DNA of 11,556 bases, taken from an uncultured Oscillibacter sp. Lineage in GTDB: Bacteria; Bacillota; Clostridia; Oscillospirales; Oscillospiraceae. Made by a program: the position numbers and the translations under genes. Under the pieces are notes generated by a model, which worked only from the letters and a program-made list of their open reading frames with translations, did no database searches and had not been told where the DNA came from. The stretch spans positions 1-11,556 of the forward strand of contig CAMHDB010000028.1 in the NCBI GenBank assembly GCA_946183715.1, written 5' to 3'. Shown here piece by piece: positions 1-6,331 of the stretch. Position 1 is the stretch's first letter, and each line of letters opens with the position of its first letter.

Positions 1-771
1 AAATTCTCCGTGACCGCCTACGCGCTCAAATGGGTTGCCGTCGTCACGATGGTTATCGACCACGCCGGATACGCCTGTTACAAGTGGCTCGGCTGGTCGG
101 AAACCTATCTGCTTATGCGGCGCGTCGGGCGGATTGCCTTCCCGATTTTCGTCTTGCTCCTGCTGGAAGGCTTCCGGCATACCCGCAACCGCTGGCTCTA
201 CCTGCGGAATTTGCTGATATTCGCCCTGATTTCGGAAATCCCCTTCGACCTGCTCCTGACGGGCTGGGATAGACGTTACTCGTCACAAAATATCTTCCTG
301 ACGCTCTCGCTGGGGCTGTTCGGGGTGATGTCGGCGGAAATACTGTTCGACTGGTGCCGGAAACGCCGGATTCCCCGGGGCGTGGCGCTGTTGTGCGCGG
401 CGTTGCCTATGGCGGCGACGGTGTTCGCCGGAGAGTTCCTCGCCGTCGACTACCACGGCTGGGGCGTACTCCTGATTGCCCTTGTCTACGCCGGGGAGAA
501 CGCCGTCGTATTCCTGCGCGACGACACGCAACTGTCCCGCAATATCGGCGCGGCGGTCGCTGTCGTACTCTGGGCGTCGCTCTACGACGCCGGGCACGGC
601 TGGCTCAACGAGGTCTACGGCGTCGTGTCGCTGGCGCCCATCCTGCTCTACAACGGTCAGCGCGGAAACTACCGCATGTCGAAATGGTTCTTCTACGGCT
701 TCTACCCGGCGCATTTGCTCATTCTCTACGTCCTCCGTGACACGGTTTTCAAATGGCTTCTGGCGGGGTGA
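1..771 (+). CDS. TraX-like integral membrane protein (5' end outside window)
   Basis: This is a polytopic membrane protein of the TraX family. F-plasmid TraX N-acetylates pilin; the chromosomal Firmicutes relatives have no settled role and are often viewed as acyltransferase-like. The N-terminus carries the family signature LKWVAVVTMVIDHAGY, with the Asp-His of 'IDH' near residue 17. The C-terminus has the typical GQRGNYRMSKWFFYGFYPAH block followed by a final hydrophobic stretch (LLILYVL). Between them lie several hydrophobic segments, about six to eight in total. The frame is open back to base 1 (AAA TTC TCC GTG). The first in-frame start visible is GTG at 10, which has no ribosome binding site in view, so the true start probably lies just upstream and only a few residues are missing. 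The stop is 27 bases before dxr, suggesting co-transcription. The family call is firm; the substrate is unknown. Confidence 0.8.
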   Translation, partial: KFSVTAYALKWVAVVTMVIDHAGYACYKWLGWSETYLLMRRVGRIAFPIFVLLLLEGFRHTRNRWLYLRNLLIFALISEIPFDLLLTGWDRRYSSQNIFLTLSLGLFGVMSAEILFDWCRKRRIPRGVALLCAALPMAATVFAGEFLAVDYHGWGVLLIALVYAGENAVVFLRDDTQLSRNIGAAVAVVLWASLYDAGHGWLNEVYGVVSLAPILLYNGQRGNYRMSKWFFYGFYPAHLLILYVLRDTVFKWLLAG

Positions 772-785
772 GTGCCCCGGAAAGA

Positions 786-792
786 AAGGCGG
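786..792 (+). promoter_or_regulatory. Ribosome binding site of dxr
   Basis: The purine run AAGGCGG lies about seven to nine bases before the ATG at 799. It sits downstream of the alternative GTG at 772, which directly follows the TraX stop and has no such site. This settles the dxr start at 799. Confidence 0.6.
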
Positions 793-798
793 TACGCA

Positions 799-1929
799 AT
801 GAACAAGACCCTTTCCGTACTGGGCTCTACGGGCTCCATCGGGCGGCAGACGCTGGAAGTCGCGGAGGCGCTGGGGCTGAAAGTAGAGGCCCTGACGGCC
901 CATTCCGACGTGAAGCGTATCGAGGAACAGGCGCGCAAATTCCGCCCGCGCATGGTCGCAATGGCCGACGAGAGCGCCGCCGAGGATTTGTCCGTCCGGC
1001 TGGCGGATACCGAAATTCGTGTGGCGGGGGGCGTGGGGGCGCTGACCGAGGCCGCCACGATGGGCGGTACGGTCGTCACGGCGGTGGTCGGCGTGGCGGG
1101 GCTAAAGCCCACGCTCGCCGCAATCCGGGCCGGGAAGCGTATCGCGCTGGCGAATAAGGAAACGCTCGTCTGCGCCGGGGAACTCGTCATGGAGACCGCC
1201 CGCAAGTACGGCGCGGAGATAGTCCCCGTCGACTCCGAACACTCCGCCATTTTCCAGTGTCTGCGGACGGTGCAGGACATGAACGAAGTCCGGCGGCTGA
1301 TTCTGACCTGTTCGGGCGGGCCGTTCTACGGGAAAACATGGGAGGAAATGGCCCCCATGACTTCCGCCGACGCCCTCCGCCACCCCAACTGGCGCATGGG
1401 GCCTAAAATTACCGTCGACTGCGCCACGCTGATGAACAAGGGCCTCGAAGTCATAGAGGCCATGCGGCTCTACCGCCTCCCGCTGGAAAAGGTGCATGTC
1501 GTGATACACCGACAGAGTATCGTACACTCTATGGTGGAGTTCCGCGACGGCGCGGTACTGGCCCAGCTGGGCGCGCCCGACATGCGCTTACCGATACAGT
1601 ACGCCTTGACCTACCCCCACAGGATGGAAGGCCCCGCCGACCCGCTGGATTTGTTGTCGTGTCCGCCGCTGACGTTCGCCGAACCCGACCGGAGCGCGTT
1701 CCCGTGTCTGGGACTGGCCGAGGAGGCTGTCCGGACGGGCGGCACGGCCTGCGCCGTACTCAACGCCGCCAATGAGGAGGCCGTCGGGCTGTACCTCCGC
1801 GACCGCATCGGCTTCTACGACATCCCGCGCCTCGTCTCCCGCGCGATGGAGACCGTGCCCGTCGTGAAAAACCCGACTTTGCAAGACATTCTCGACGCCG
1901 ACAGCGCCGCGCGCCGTCAGGTGTTCTAA
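799..1929 (+). CDS. dxr: 1-deoxy-D-xylulose 5-phosphate reductoisomerase
   Basis: DXR (IspC) is a cytosolic enzyme that converts DXP to 2-C-methyl-D-erythritol 4-phosphate using NADPH and a divalent metal; it is the second step of the MEP pathway. The 376 residues match the family length. Visible motifs: the NADPH loop GSTGSIG (9-15), ANKETLVCAGE, the metal site DSE (145-147), the phosphate loop TCSGGPF with Ser172, HPNW (His195), NKGLE (Asn213, Lys214, Glu217), HRQSIVHSMV and LGAPDMRLPIQYAL. Spacing to E. coli landmarks is preserved (His209-Ser222-Asn227-Glu231 corresponds to 195-208-213-217). Residue 208 is Cys (codon TGC at 1420) where the family usually has Ser (E. coli Ser222). ATG 799 is preferred over GTG 772 because it has a ribosome binding site and puts the NADPH loop right at the N-terminus. 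rseP follows after 14 bases. Confidence 0.97.
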   Translation: MNKTLSVLGSTGSIGRQTLEVAEALGLKVEALTAHSDVKRIEEQARKFRPRMVAMADESAAEDLSVRLADTEIRVAGGVGALTEAATMGGTVVTAVVGVAGLKPTLAAIRAGKRIALANKETLVCAGELVMETARKYGAEIVPVDSEHSAIFQCLRTVQDMNEVRRLILTCSGGPFYGKTWEEMAPMTSADALRHPNWRMGPKITVDCATLMNKGLEVIEAMRLYRLPLEKVHVVIHRQSIVHSMVEFRDGAVLAQLGAPDMRLPIQYALTYPHRMEGPADPLDLLSCPPLTFAEPDRSAFPCLGLAEEAVRTGGTACAVLNAANEEAVGLYLRDRIGFYDIPRLVSRAMETVPVVKNPTLQDILDADSAARRQVF

Positions 1930-1943
1930 TTATAGGAGTATCT

Positions 1944-3020
1944 ATGTCAACCATCATCTATATTTTCGCCGCAATCCTGATTTTCGGCTTCCTGATAGCC
2001 GTCCACGAACTCGGACACTGTATCGTCGCCAAACTCTGCGGCGTACAGGTCAACGAGTACGCAATCGGCATGGGCCCCCTGCTCTGGCAACGGCAGTACG
2101 GGGAGACCCTCTACTCCCTGCGGGCCTTCCCGGTCGGCGGCTACTGCGCCATGGAGGGCGAGGACGAGGACACCGGAAACGCGCGTTCCTTTGTCCGGCA
2201 AAAGCCCTGGAAGAAGTTCCTGATTCTCGTCGCGGGCGCGTTCATGAACTTCCTGACGGGCGTCGTCATCATCCTGATTCTCTACAGCGGCGCGGGCGCG
2301 TTCCTCACGGACGAAATCACAGGCTTCGCCGACGGCTTCCCCCTGGAGGGCGAAAACGGCCTCATGACCGGAGACGTATTCTATAAAATCGACGGCTACC
2401 GAACCTATCTGCGCGGCGACGCGTCGCTGTTCCTGTCCTACCACAAGGGCGACACAATCGACCTGACGGTCATTCGCGACGGGCAGAAGGTCACGTTAAA
2501 CGACTTCCCCATGACGCGCCAAACCTACACCGGGCAGAATGGGGAATCCTATAACGGCTTCGGCCTCTACGTCGGCGTACACGCCGAGGAGGCCACGTTC
2601 CTGAACAGGCTCCGCTATACGTGGCTGAACGCGCTCGACTTCGTACAGCTTGTGCGTTTCAGTCTGGTACAGCTCTTCACGGGCGGGGCGTCGGTCAAGG
2701 ACTTGACAGGCCCCGTGGGGATTGTCTCGACCATGACGCAAATGGGCGAACAGTCCGAAACCGCGCGCGACGCTGTGGAAAACATTCTCTATTTCGCGGC
2801 CCTGCTGGCGGTCAATCTGGCAGTGATGAACCTGTTGCCGTTCCCGGCCCTCGACGGCGGGCGTGTGCTGTTCCTCGTACTCGACGAGATTTCGCTGTTG
2901 CTGTTCCACCGCCCTGTACCGGAAAAGTATCAGGCGGCGGTCAACGCTGTGGGCATGGCCGCCCTGCTGACGCTCATGTTAGTGGTGACGGTGCAGGACG
3001 TTTTGAAGCTGTTCCAGTAG
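1944..3020 (+). CDS. rseP: RseP-type site-2 intramembrane metalloprotease
   Basis: This 358-residue integral membrane protein belongs to the M50 (RseP/RasP) family, which cleaves transmembrane substrates such as anti-sigma factors and signal-peptide remnants within the bilayer. The zinc motif HELGH is at residues 21-25 in the first membrane helix. The second conserved motif, NLLPFPALDGGR, contains the LDG around residues 303-305, where Asp304 would be the third zinc ligand. Between them lie a membrane helix (about 90-115) and a periplasm-side PDZ-like region (about 125-200, including GLMTGDVFYKIDG). A C-terminal hydrophobic helix (about 335-352) closes the protein. The start is set by AGGAG at 1934-1938. 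Its position between dxr and ispG is the standard Firmicutes arrangement. The natural substrate cannot be told from this window. Confidence 0.95.
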   Translation: MSTIIYIFAAILIFGFLIAVHELGHCIVAKLCGVQVNEYAIGMGPLLWQRQYGETLYSLRAFPVGGYCAMEGEDEDTGNARSFVRQKPWKKFLILVAGAFMNFLTGVVIILILYSGAGAFLTDEITGFADGFPLEGENGLMTGDVFYKIDGYRTYLRGDASLFLSYHKGDTIDLTVIRDGQKVTLNDFPMTRQTYTGQNGESYNGFGLYVGVHAEEATFLNRLRYTWLNALDFVQLVRFSLVQLFTGGASVKDLTGPVGIVSTMTQMGEQSETARDAVENILYFAALLAVNLAVMNLLPFPALDGGRVLFLVLDEISLLLFHRPVPEKYQAAVNAVGMAALLTLMLVVTVQDVLKLFQ

Positions 3021-3030
3021 GGGAAATTTC

Positions 3031-3552
3031 ATGGAAAACCATTTCATTTTGCGTCCGTGGCAACTCTCGGACGCCGTATCGCTGGCGCGCTACGCCAACG
3101 ACCCCGACGTGTCCTTGAATCTCCGCGACAGGTTCCCGTACCCCTACGCGCTTTCCGACGCGGAAACCTATATCCGGGACTGTATCGCGAAAGAGGAAAC
3201 GCAACTCTGCCGCGCTATCGTAATCGACGGCGAGGCCGCCGGGAGCGTGGGCGTATTCCCCCGGGAGGACATCTACCGCCGCACCGCCGAACTCGGCGAC
3301 TGGCTCGCGAAACCCTTCTGGGGACGCGGAATCATGACCGCCGCCGTCGCGGAAATCTGCCGGGAGGGCTTCCGGCGCTTCGACATCGTGCGCATCGACG
3401 CCGAAATCAACGCCCGGAATACCGGCTCCCGGCGCGTCGTGGAGAAGAACGGCTTCACGCTGGAAGGCGTCTTGCGCCGGAACGTCTACAAGCGCGGGGA
3501 AATCCTCGACAGCTGTATGTATTCGCTGTTACGGGAAGAAGTGGGCTTATGA
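3031..3552 (+). CDS. GNAT-family N-acetyltransferase (RimJ/RimL type)
   Basis: This 173-residue protein is a complete GNAT acetyltransferase using acetyl-CoA. The N-terminal FILRPWQLSDAVSLARYAND and the acetyl-CoA loop FWGRGIMTAA (Trp97-Gly98-Arg99-Gly100) are typical of the RimJ/RimL group. The C-terminal block, with NARNTGSRRVVEKNGF, EGVLRR and CMYSLLREE, supports the same assignment. Such enzymes acetylate ribosomal protein N-termini, antibiotics or small amines; the substrate here is unknown. The start ATG has AGGGGA at 3019-3024 overlapping the rseP stop, so the two genes are tightly coupled. The gene interrupts the usual rseP-ispG adjacency and looks like a later insertion into the operon, although its codon use resembles its neighbours. 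Its last codons form the first half of a tandem repeat running into ispG, and its TGA overlaps an ATG (ATGA at 3549-3552). Confidence 0.9.
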   Translation: MENHFILRPWQLSDAVSLARYANDPDVSLNLRDRFPYPYALSDAETYIRDCIAKEETQLCRAIVIDGEAAGSVGVFPREDIYRRTAELGDWLAKPFWGRGIMTAAVAEICREGFRRFDIVRIDAEINARNTGSRRVVEKNGFTLEGVLRRNVYKRGEILDSCMYSLLREEVGL

Positions 3553-3650
3553 CAAAACGTCCCTATGTTGGGGAGCGTAGATTCACGGTTACAGGAAGAA
3601 GTGAGCGTATGACAAAACGTCGCCGTGTCGCGGGGGCGTGGATTCGTTAG
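3549..3650 (+). CDS. Possible 33-residue leader ORF before ispG
   Basis: The ORF starts at the ATG overlapping the GNAT stop (ATGA), reads through the second repeat copy in the same frame, and ends at TAG 3648-3650. It contains two degenerate copies of the IspG N-terminus (MTKRPYVGER and MTKRRRVAG versus MTKRLYVGK in IspG) and is very basic, with nine Arg. The stop lies ten bases before the ispG ATG and touches its ribosome binding site. A ribosome finishing GNAT could therefore restart here and deliver itself to ispG. It is most likely a by-product of the tandem duplication rather than a functional peptide. A role in translational coupling is possible but unproven. Confidence 0.3.
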   Translation: MTKRPYVGERRFTVTGRSERMTKRRRVAGAWIR

Positions 3651-3656
3651 AGGTGA
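3650..3656 (+). promoter_or_regulatory. Ribosome binding site of ispG
   Basis: GAGGTGA lies four bases before ATG 3661 and is the best ribosome binding site among the three repeat copies. The earlier ATG copies (3549, 3609) are out of frame with ispG or stop before it. This fixes the ispG start at 3661 rather than the in-frame GTG at 3625. Confidence 0.6.
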
Positions 3657-3660
3657 ACTT

Positions 3661-4698
3661 ATGACAAAACGTCTGTATGTCGGGAAAGTGGCGGTCGGCG
3701 GGGGCGCGGCGGTGTCGATACAGTCGATGTGCAACACCAAAACCGACGACGTACCCGCGACCGTCGCGCAAATCCGCGCGCTCGAAACCGCCGGGTGTGA
3801 GATAATCCGCGTAGCCGTGCCGGATGTCGCGGCGGCGGAGGCCGTCGACAAAATCAAAGAGCAGATTTCCATTCCGCTCATTGTCGATATCCATTTCAAC
3901 TACAAACTCGCGCTGATGTGCGCGGAGCGCGGCGCGGACGCTATCCGGATTAACCCGGGGAATATCGGCGGGGAGGAACGCGTCAAGGCCGTCGCCGACG
4001 TCTGCCGCGCGCGCGGGATTCCGATTCGCGTCGGCGTCAACGGCGGTTCCTTAGAAAAGGAACTCTTAGCCAAATACGGCGCGGTCACGCCGGAGGCGTT
4101 AGTAGAAAGCGCCCTCGGACACGTACAACTCCTGAACCGCTTCGACTTCGACGATATCTGCATTTCCGTGAAATGTTCCGACGTGCCGCTGACGATGTCG
4201 GCCTACCGCCTGTTGTCGGAGCGCACGGACTACCCGCTACACTTGGGCGTCACGGAGGCCGGAACGCCGTCGATGGGCATGGTCAAATCGGCGATGGGAA
4301 TCGGCGGTTTGCTGTGCATGGGAATCGGAGATACTGTACGGGTGACGCTGACCGCCGACCCCGTGGAGGAAATCTACGCCGCCAAAAAGATTCTACAGGC
4401 CGCCGGACTGCGTAAAGAGGGCGTCAATCTGATAGCGTGTCCGACCTGCGGGCGGACGCGGATTGACCTAATCCCGCTGGCGGAGGAAGTAGAGCGACGC
4501 CTGCGCGGCTGTGAGAAGAATATCACGGTAGCGGTTATGGGCTGTGCGGTGAACGGCCCCGGCGAGGCGTCCGCGGCTGACATCGGAATCGCGGGCGGCA
4601 ACGGCGAGGGCCTCATTTTCCGGAAAGGCGAAATCCTGTACAAAGTCCCGGAAAGTCGGCTTCTCGACGCCCTCATGACGGAAATCGAAAAACTCTGA
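3661..4698 (+). CDS. ispG: 4-hydroxy-3-methylbut-2-en-1-yl diphosphate synthase (flavodoxin/ferredoxin)
   Basis: IspG (GcpE) converts 2-C-methyl-D-erythritol 2,4-cyclodiphosphate to HMBPP with a [4Fe-4S] cluster; it is the penultimate MEP step, in the cytosol. The 345-residue protein is the short bacterial two-domain form: a TIM barrel (GGGAAVSIQSMCNTKT, RINPGNIGG, RVGVNGGSLE, LGVTEAGT) and a C-terminal cluster domain. Cluster ligands are visible as CPTC (Cys260, Cys263), Cys295 in MGCAVNGPGEA, and Glu302. The spacings of 3, 32 and 7 are exactly those of E. coli Cys270, Cys273, Cys305 and Glu312. The gene shares the operon with dxr, so two MEP steps are transcribed together. Its 5' end is the third copy of the tandem repeat described above. 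polC follows after 22 bases. Confidence 0.97.
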   Translation: MTKRLYVGKVAVGGGAAVSIQSMCNTKTDDVPATVAQIRALETAGCEIIRVAVPDVAAAEAVDKIKEQISIPLIVDIHFNYKLALMCAERGADAIRINPGNIGGEERVKAVADVCRARGIPIRVGVNGGSLEKELLAKYGAVTPEALVESALGHVQLLNRFDFDDICISVKCSDVPLTMSAYRLLSERTDYPLHLGVTEAGTPSMGMVKSAMGIGGLLCMGIGDTVRVTLTADPVEEIYAAKKILQAAGLRKEGVNLIACPTCGRTRIDLIPLAEEVERRLRGCEKNITVAVMGCAVNGPGEASAADIGIAGGNGEGLIFRKGEILYKVPESRLLDALMTEIEKL

Positions 4699-4706
4699 CG
4701 CCGCTC

Positions 4707-4716
4707 GAAAAGGAGG
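4707..4716 (+). promoter_or_regulatory. Ribosome binding site of polC
   Basis: AAAAGGAGGT is a near-perfect Shine-Dalgarno sequence four bases before ATG 4721. It is among the strongest in the window and defines the polC start. Confidence 0.7.
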
Positions 4717-4720
4717 TACT

Positions 4721-6331
4721 ATGACGGAATCCGTACCCTTTTTGCGGATGTTCTCCGCGCTTCCGCTGAATCCGGCGCTTCGCCGGAAATTAGCCGGTTC
4801 CGAGGTGACGGAGGGCGTCATCGACTTACAGGCCCTGCGAATCCGCCTCCGCGTGAATCTCGACGCCGTGCTCTCCGACGACGACTGCCGCTTTCTGCGC
4901 GAGGCTATCCGGAAATCCTACGACTTCGCGGAGGCGGAATTACAACTATCGGCGCGGCCCCGTCCGGAACTGTCGGCGGCCCCGCGCCCCGCGAGTCCGA
5001 AACCGTCCGGCAACGGCGGCAAGGCGTCGGGCAACAACAGCGGGAAACCGTCCAGTAACGGCGGCGTGAAATCGTCGGGCGGGGGAAAACCGTCCGGCAA
5101 CGGCGGCGGAAAACCTTCCAATAACAGCGGGAATCACGGCAGGCCGGAGGCCCCGAAACCGGAAAAAGTCCTCATGGGGAATGTCATCAAGGGGCGCACC
5201 GTGCCCATGAAGGAACTCGACCTCAAAACGGGCGGGGCGACTGTCGCGGGGAAAGTGTTCTCGTTCGAGAGCCGCGAGACGCGCCGCCCCGGACTGTGGC
5301 GCGTGTCCTTCGACATGACCGACTACACGAACTCCGTCACCGTACAGAAAAACGTGTCGGCGAAAGAGGCCGAGACGCTCGCGGGTTCGATAAAGCCCGG
5401 TATGTGGCTTTGCGTACAGGGCCGCATGGAGCCCACCTGGGACGGCAAGGACATTCAACTGCACCCGTCGAATATCAACACATTCACGCACGCCGAGCGG
5501 CAGGACAACGCAAAGGAAAAGCGCGTCGAATTACACTTGCACACAAAAATGTCGAACATGGACGCCCTCACCGACACGAAATCCGTCATACAGACCGCCA
5601 TTCGCTGGGGACACCCGGCGATTGCGATTACTGACCACGGCGTGGCGCAGTCGTTCCCCGACGCGTGGCACGCCGCCGGGGACAAAATTAAAATCCTGTA
5701 CGGCATGGAGGGGTATTTCGTCAACAATCTAGACGACCGAATCGCCGTACACGGCCCGCAGGACGCCCCCCTTGACGCCGAAATCGTCTGCTTCGACATC
5801 GAAACCACCGGGCTGAAAGTAGACCGGGAGGCCATTACCGAAATCGGCGCGGTTGTGTTGAAGGCCGGGGAGGTCACGGAACGCTTTCAGACGTTCGTCA
5901 ACCCCGGGCGCGCCCTGACACCCGAGATAGTGTCGCTGACGGGCATCACCGACGAGATGCTCAAGGACGCGCCGCCCCCGAAAGAAGCGTTGACCGCGTT
6001 TCTGAACTTCGTGCGTGGGCGTCCCCTCGCGGCCCACAATGCCGAGTTCGACATCGGCTTTATCCGCGCGGGCTGTGCCGAAAACGGCCTCGACTTCGAC
6101 CCGACTTACATTGATTCCCTGATTCTGGCGCAAAACCTTCTCCCGGACATGAAGAAGCATAAACTCGACATGGTCGCCGCGCGTCTGCAACTCCCGGAGT
6201 TCAACCACCACCGCGCCAGCGACGACGCCGCCACCGTGGCCTATATGCTGATACCCTTCTGGGACATGCTCCGCGCGGGATTCAACGCCTACAGGAAATC
6301 AACGCCGACATGGAGAAGTTACGCCCGTTGA
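4721..6331 (+). CDS. polC: DNA polymerase III PolC, N-terminal part (frameshifted)
   Basis: This is the front part of the Firmicutes replicative polymerase PolC: 536 codons before a frameshift stop. Domains in order: N-terminal domain (1-90); a Gly/Asn/Ser/Lys linker (93-138); an OB-fold region (about 150-255); the first half of the PHP domain starting at HLHTKMS (His272, His274) with AIAITDHGV; and the inserted DEDD 3'-5' proofreading exonuclease. The exonuclease motifs are intact: FDIETTGL (Asp359, Glu361), HNAEFD (Asp444) and HHRASD (His496 or His497, Asp501). Around 6277-6292 the reading frame that matches PolC moves by -1. The last dozen or so residues here (ending TWRSYAR) are out-of-frame sequence. 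Restoring one base joins this ORF to the next into a protein of about 1,372 residues, near normal PolC length. The break may be a sequencing error or a real mutation. Confidence 0.93.
   Translation: MTESVPFLRMFSALPLNPALRRKLAGSEVTEGVIDLQALRIRLRVNLDAVLSDDDCRFLREAIRKSYDFAEAELQLSARPRPELSAAPRPASPKPSGNGGKASGNNSGKPSSNGGVKSSGGGKPSGNGGGKPSNNSGNHGRPEAPKPEKVLMGNVIKGRTVPMKELDLKTGGATVAGKVFSFESRETRRPGLWRVSFDMTDYTNSVTVQKNVSAKEAETLAGSIKPGMWLCVQGRMEPTWDGKDIQLHPSNINTFTHAERQDNAKEKRVELHLHTKMSNMDALTDTKSVIQTAIRWGHPAIAITDHGVAQSFPDAWHAAGDKIKILYGMEGYFVNNLDDRIAVHGPQDAPLDAEIVCFDIETTGLKVDREAITEIGAVVLKAGEVTERFQTFVNPGRALTPEIVSLTGITDEMLKDAPPPKEALTAFLNFVRGRPLAAHNAEFDIGFIRAGCAENGLDFDPTYIDSLILAQNLLPDMKKHKLDMVAARLQLPEFNHHRASDDAATVAYMLIPFWDMLRAGFNAYRKSTPTWRSYAR
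4997..5134 (+). repeat. Imperfect repeat encoding a Gly/Asn/Ser/Lys linker in PolC
   Basis: Six imperfect units of six to eight residues, each beginning Lys-(Pro/Ala/Ser)-Ser, span residues 94-137: for example KPSGNGG, KPSSNGGV, KPSGNGGG and KPSNNSG. At the DNA level the phrase AAACCGTCCGGCAACGGCGG recurs almost exactly (around 5000 and 5090). The stretch has no hydrophobic residues and should be disordered, joining the N-terminal domain to the OB-fold region. Unequal recombination between units could change its length. Confidence 0.8.
6277..6331 (+). other. Frameshift site within polC
   Basis: The PolC-coding frame changes here from that of 4721 to that of 6310 (a -1 change). Read in the downstream frame back to 6277, the sequence gives GIQRLQEINADMEKLRP, which fits the G-I-x-x-(I/L)-x-E-I-N pattern I recall from Clostridia PolC. 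Adding one G to the GGG at 6277-6279 gives a seamless MLRAGIQRLQEIN. A lost C after TAC 6290-6292 is the alternative. No slippery heptamer of the X XXY YYZ type is visible in the zero frame. Confidence 0.75.

Larger units (their letters stand above)
3521..3690 (+). repeat. Degenerate tandem repeat of the GNAT-end/ispG-start junction (three copies)
   Basis: Three similar units follow one another: 3521-3580, 3581-3641, and 3642 to about 3690. Each opens with ATTC, then a GTTA-purine-rich stretch (GGAAGAAGTG in units 1 and 2; GAGGTGAAC in unit 3), then the identical 12-mer ATGACAAAACGT, and a tail resembling TATGTYGGG. The three ATG copies are at 3549, 3609 and 3661, so the spacings are 60 and 52 bases. 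Unit 1 is the real 3' end of the GNAT gene and unit 3 is the real 5' end of ispG. The middle is therefore best explained by tandem duplication of an ancestral ATGA-overlapped GNAT/ispG junction (inference). Unit 3 lacks about six bases between GTTA and ATG compared with the others, leaving a better ribosome binding site. Confidence 0.85.

Noticed and set aside
772..798. GTG 772 as the dxr start
   Set aside because: It has no ribosome binding site, and the added residues precede the N-terminal NADPH loop with no family counterpart. ATG 799 has a purine-rich site.
3625..3660. GTG 3625 as the ispG start
   Set aside because: It would add 12 residues encoded by repeat copy 2 that do not match IspG. 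ATG 3661 has GAGGTGA at good spacing.
3553..3660. Riboswitch, promoter or terminator in the only gap over 100 bases
   Set aside because: The gap is accounted for by repeat copies of coding sequence. I saw no hairpin followed by a T-run and no convincing -35/-10 pair.
3521..3690. CRISPR array or insertion-sequence ends
   Set aside because: The repeats are directly abutting and diverged, lack unique spacers, and have no inverted ends or transposase. They match the flanking gene ends instead.
6285..6300. Programmed -1 ribosomal frameshifting in polC
   Set aside because: The zero-frame codons TAC AGG AAA TCA offer no slippery heptamer, I saw no clear downstream hairpin, and PolC is not known to use recoding.
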